The notes under the pieces were generated by a model that worked only from the letters and a program-made list of their open reading frames with translations, searched no databases and was not told the DNA's origin. From positions 3,614 to 67,613 of the forward strand of contig NZ_JADGMI010000009.1 of assembly GCF_015234305.1 (NCBI RefSeq): 64,000 nt of DNA, written 5' to 3'. The DNA comes from Superficieibacter sp. 1612_C1. Lineage in GTDB: Bacteria; Pseudomonadota; Gammaproteobacteria; Enterobacterales; Enterobacteriaceae. Shown here in pieces: positions 60,786-64,000 of the stretch. The first letter of the stretch is position 1. Every line of letters starts with the position of its first letter. Position numbers and translations under genes: made by a program.

Positions 60786-61727
60786 ATGTTAGACAATGTT
60801 TTAAGAATTGCCACGCGCCAAAGCCCGCTTGCGCTATGGCAGGCACATTATGTCAAAGATCGCCTGATGGCCTGCCATCCAGGGCTGAGCGTCGAGCTGG
60901 TTCCGATGGTGACAAAAGGCGACGTGATCCTCGATACCCCGCTGGCAAAAGTGGGCGGCAAAGGGCTGTTCGTTAAAGAACTGGAACTGGCGCTGCTGGA
61001 TAACCGCGCCGATATCGCCGTCCACTCTATGAAAGACGTTCCCGTTGAGTTTCCGCTGGGGCTGGGGCTGGTGACGATCTGCGAGCGCGACGATCCGCGC
61101 GACGCTTTTGTCTCAAATCACCACGCTTCCCTTGATGATCTGCCGGTTGGCAGCGTGGTCGGGACGTCAAGTTTACGCCGCCAGTGCCAGTTAGCCGCAC
61201 TGCGCCCGGATCTCATCATCCGCTCTCTGCGCGGTAACGTGGGCACGCGCCTGAGCAAGCTGAATAACGGCGAGTATGACGCCATTATCCTCGCCGTCGC
61301 AGGGTTAAAACGACTTGGCCTGGAATCACGCGTACGCGTGGCGCTGCCGCCAGAACTCTCTCTGCCTGCGGTCGGCCAGGGTGCCGTCGGGATTGAATGC
61401 CGGATGGATGACGATCGCACCCGCGAACTGCTTGCGCCGTTAAATCACGTTGAAACCGCGATTCGGGTTAAGGCTGAGCGCGCGATGAATACCCGCCTCG
61501 AAGGAGGATGTCAGGTGCCAATTGGCAGCTATGCTGAAATAGTGGATGGCGAAATCTGGTTACGGGCGCTGGTCGGCGCGCCGGATGGTTCACAGGTCGT
61601 TCGCGGCGAACGTCGGGGCAAACCGGAAGAAGCAGAGCAGATGGGCGTTTCACTGGCGGATGAACTGCTGGCGAACGGCGCAAGGGAGATCCTTGACGAG
61701 GTCTATAAAGGAGAATCACCGGCATGA
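60786..61727 (+). CDS. hemC: Hydroxymethylbilane synthase HemC
   Basis: Condenses four porphobilinogens into hydroxymethylbilane. 313 residues from the ATG at 60786 ([15 protein letters not shown]), equal to E. coli; an ATG 7 codons upstream is in frame but not conserved. The dipyrromethane cofactor Cys is in [13 protein letters not shown] (about 242) and the catalytic Asp in [13 protein letters not shown]. First gene of hemCDXY. Confidence 0.97.
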   Translation: MLDNVLRIATRQSPLALWQAHYVKDRLMACHPGLSVELVPMVTKGDVILDTPLAKVGGKGLFVKELELALLDNRADIAVHSMKDVPVEFPLGLGLVTICERDDPRDAFVSNHHASLDDLPVGSVVGTSSLRRQCQLAALRPDLIIRSLRGNVGTRLSKLNNGEYDAIILAVAGLKRLGLESRVRVALPPELSLPAVGQGAVGIECRMDDDRTRELLAPLNHVETAIRVKAERAMNTRLEGGCQVPIGSYAEIVDGEIWLRALVGAPDGSQVVRGERRGKPEEAEQMGVSLADELLANGAREILDEVYKGESPA

Positions 61728-62464
61728 GCATTCTGGTCACCCGTCCCGCTCCGCAAGGAGAAGAATTAGTGAGCCGACTGTGCGCACTTGGGCAGGTGGC
61801 CTGGAGCTTTCCGCTGATTGAATTTATGCCGGGGCGCGAACTGCCGAAGCTCAGCCCCCTCCTTTCCAGCCTGACCGCCGACGATCTGATATTTGCCCTC
61901 TCCCGACACGCGGTGGAGTTTGCCCACGCGCAGCTTCAACGTCAGGGCGCGTCATGGCCCTCCGCGCCGCGTTATTTTTCTATTGGCCGCACCACCGCGC
62001 TGGCGCTGCATACCGTGAGCGGATACGACATTCGCTATCCACAAGATCGGGAAATTAGCGAAGTATTGCTACAATTACCTGAATTACAGAACGTTGCGGG
62101 CAGGCGTGCGCTGATCCTGCGTGGCAATGGTGGCCGTGAGTTATTGGGAGAAACCCTGACAGCACGCGGCGCTGAAGCTATATTTTGTGAATGTTATCAA
62201 CGTAGTGCAAAACATTACGATGGGGCGGAAGAAGCGATGCGCTGGCAAACCCGCGGCGTCACCACTCTGGTGGTGACCAGCGGGGAGATGTTGCAACAGC
62301 TCTGGAGCCTGATCCCGCAATGGTATCGTGAGCACTGGTTACTCCGCTGTCGGCTACTGGTCGTCAGCGAGCGTCTGGCGCACCTCGCCCGGGAACTGGG
62401 CTGGCAAGATATTCAGGTCGCTGATAACGCTGACAACGATGCGCTGCTGCGCGCATTACAATAA
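61724..62464 (+). CDS. hemD: Uroporphyrinogen-III synthase HemD
   Basis: Cyclises hydroxymethylbilane with inversion of ring D. 246 residues as in E. coli. N-terminal [18 protein letters not shown] and central [18 protein letters not shown] are family segments. ATG overlaps the hemC stop (4 nt). Confidence 0.97.
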   Translation: MSILVTRPAPQGEELVSRLCALGQVAWSFPLIEFMPGRELPKLSPLLSSLTADDLIFALSRHAVEFAHAQLQRQGASWPSAPRYFSIGRTTALALHTVSGYDIRYPQDREISEVLLQLPELQNVAGRRALILRGNGGRELLGETLTARGAEAIFCECYQRSAKHYDGAEEAMRWQTRGVTTLVVTSGEMLQQLWSLIPQWYREHWLLRCRLLVVSERLAHLARELGWQDIQVADNADNDALLRALQ

Positions 62465-62485
62465 ATCTCATAATGGGAAGCCATA

Positions 62486-63652
62486 ATGACGGAACAACAA
62501 ACCTCCTCTGTCGTGGTTGAAGAGACCAGGGAGGCCGTGGACACCACGCCACAGCCACAAAAAGCTGAGAAGAAAGGCAGAACCAATACCGCGCTGGTGC
62601 TTAGCGTTGTCGCCATTGCCATTGCGCTGGCTTCCGGCGTCGGTCTGTATAGCTGGGGCAAACAGCAGGCTGCTAAGCAAACGGCGAACAATGATGCGCT
62701 GGTAAACCAGATCGCCGCGCTGCAAAAAGCGCAGGAGACGCAAAAAACCGAGCTGGAAGGCATCATTAAGAAACAGGCGACCCAGCTTGATGACGCGGGA
62801 CGTCAGCAGACGGCAATGGCGAAAGAGCTTAATGAAGTTCAGCAAAAAGTAGCCACTATTTCCGGCAGTGACGCAAAAACCTGGCTCCTGGCGCAGTCCG
62901 ACTTCCTGGTGAAACTGGCCGGACGTAAGCTGTGGAGCGATCAGGACGTCACCACGGCAGCCGCGCTGCTGAAAAGTGCCGATGCGAGTCTGGCAGATAT
63001 GAACGATCCGAGTCTGATCACCGCTCGCCGGGCAATTACCGACGATATCGCCAGCCTTTCCGCCGTCTCACAGGTGGATTACGACGGCATTATCCTCAAG
63101 CTGAATCAGCTCTCCAACCAAATCGATAACTTACGTCTGGCAGACAACAACGATGACGACTCCCCGATGGACGCGGACAGCAATGAGCTTTCCAGTTCCC
63201 TTAGCGAGTGGCGCGTCAATCTGAAAAAAAGCTGGCAGAGCTTTATGGACAGCTTTATTACCGTGCGTCGCCGCGATGAGACCGCCGTACCGTTGCTGGC
63301 CCCGAATCAGGATGTCTATCTGCGGGAAAACATTCGCTCCCGTCTGCTGGTAGCGGCGCAGGCCGTACCGCGTCATCAGGATGAAGTGTACAAACAGGCG
63401 CTGGATAACGTCTCCACCTGGGTGCGTGCTTATTACGATACCGATGATGCGACCACCAAAGGATTCCTTGATGAACTGGATCAACTCAGCCAGCAAAGCA
63501 TCACGATGGACGTGCCGGAAACGCTGCAAAGCCAGCCGATTCTGGAAAAACTGATGCAAACGCGGGTGCGTAACCTGCTGGCGCAGCCTGCGGCCGGTGA
63601 GTCTGCCCCTGCTGCCGAGTCAGCGCCAGCCGCTGCGCCACAAGGAGAGTAA
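62486..63652 (+). CDS. hemX: HemX membrane protein
   Basis: 388 residues. Cytoplasmic N-terminus, one membrane helix ([22 protein letters not shown], about 34-55), a coiled coil (about 60-130) and a large periplasmic domain, ending in an Ala/Pro-rich tail ([16 protein letters not shown]). Once called a uroporphyrinogen methyltransferase, but it lacks that enzyme's fold; its role in the haem operon is unclear. 21 bp after hemD. Confidence 0.95.
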   Translation: MTEQQTSSVVVEETREAVDTTPQPQKAEKKGRTNTALVLSVVAIAIALASGVGLYSWGKQQAAKQTANNDALVNQIAALQKAQETQKTELEGIIKKQATQLDDAGRQQTAMAKELNEVQQKVATISGSDAKTWLLAQSDFLVKLAGRKLWSDQDVTTAAALLKSADASLADMNDPSLITARRAITDDIASLSAVSQVDYDGIILKLNQLSNQIDNLRLADNNDDDSPMDADSNELSSSLSEWRVNLKKSWQSFMDSFITVRRRDETAVPLLAPNQDVYLRENIRSRLLVAAQAVPRHQDEVYKQALDNVSTWVRAYYDTDDATTKGFLDELDQLSQQSITMDVPETLQSQPILEKLMQTRVRNLLAQPAAGESAPAAESAPAAAPQGE

Positions 63653-63654
63653 TG

Positions 63655-64000
63655 ATGATAAAGGTCTTATTACTCTTTGCACTGTTGCTGGCGGGCATTG
63701 TGCTCGGTCCGATTGTTGCCGGGCACCAGGGCTACGTGCTGATCCAGACGGATAACTACAATATTGAAACCAGCGTCACGGGGCTGGTGATCATTCTTGT
63801 TCTCGCGATGGTCGTGCTGTTTGCCGTGGAGTGGCTGCTGCGCCGCATCATGCGTACCGGCGCACATACCCGCGGCTGGTTTACCGGCCGTAAACGCCGC
63901 CGCGCACGCAAACAAACCGAACAGGCGCTGCTGAAACTGGCGGAAGGCGATTATCAGCAGGTCGAAAAGCTGATGTCGAAAAATGCCGATCATGCCGAGC
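63655..64000 (+). CDS. hemY: HemY, haem biosynthesis-associated membrane TPR protein (5' part)
   Basis: The first 115 codons are in the window; the gene continues past the right edge. Two N-terminal membrane helices (IKVLLLFALLLAGIVLGPIV and LVIILVLAMVVLFAVEWLL), then the basic segment GRKRRRARKQTEQALLKLAEGDY that begins the TPR region. Starts 2 bp after the hemX stop and is nearly identical to E. coli HemY, which is distinct from the oxidase of the same name in Gram-positives. Confidence 0.95.
   Translation, partial: MIKVLLLFALLLAGIVLGPIVAGHQGYVLIQTDNYNIETSVTGLVIILVLAMVVLFAVEWLLRRIMRTGAHTRGWFTGRKRRRARKQTEQALLKLAEGDYQQVEKLMSKNADHAE

Overview
The window is a chromosomal segment of an enterobacterium. 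The evidence is a complete 1542-nt 16S rRNA gene of the Escherichia/Salmonella/Citrobacter type at the left edge and, to its right, nearly unbroken synteny with the E. coli rrnA-hemG to hemCDXY region, read in the opposite direction to the E. coli map. Protein similarity and the set of inserted genes suggest a Citrobacter-like genome, but the genus cannot be fixed by eye.

Layout. 1-1930: 16S gene (minus strand) with boxA leader and tandem P2/P1 promoters. 1929-5922: pepQ-yigZ-trkH-hemG operon. 6069-9604: fadBA with a FadR operator and a terminator. 9606-12187: inserted three-gene cluster (ROK sugar kinase, LacI-type regulator, DUF1287 exported protein) between fadA and fre. 12363-14666: ubiD and fre. 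14843-20941: rfaH, tatD, and the ubiE-ubiJ-ubiB-tatABC cluster (ubiquinone synthesis plus twin-arginine export). 21008-24557: rmuC, udp (two CRP sites), ysgA. 24667-28364: a radical-SAM sulfatase-maturase-like gene with no sulfatase nearby, then metE. 28480-36085: metR, yigM (bioP), yigL, pldB, rhtB, a broken rpn nuclease gene, rhtC, recQ.

The main accessory block is 36103-44752, inserted between recQ and pldA, which are neighbours in E. coli K-12. It holds a seven-gene Fur-box-controlled iron uptake operon of the FetMP/p19 type (FTR1 permease, periplasmic p19 protein, DUF2318/YHS membrane protein, two FtsX-like permeases, an ABC ATPase and a thioredoxin-like lipoprotein), and upstream of it a free-standing NqrC-like FMN-binding protein without the rest of an Nqr complex. 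After pldA, yigI and rarD comes a second, AT-rich accessory spot (47509-49389) with a four-TM/alpha-solenoid protein of unknown function and a 5'-truncated SEL1/DUF6396-type gene, an arrangement that resembles orphan immunity genes.

49427-63999: corA with a structured leader and a short leader ORF, uvrD, the lptM-dapF-yigA-xerC-yigB operon, an inserted PAP2-family phosphatase, cyaY, cyaA (TTG start, CRP site) and divergent hemC-hemD-hemX-hemY, the last cut by the window edge.

Dispersed repeats are REP/BIME elements. Two of them have two opposed REPs flanking a sequence that matches the IHF consensus (RIP/RIB type), and a third keeps one REP and the IHF site.
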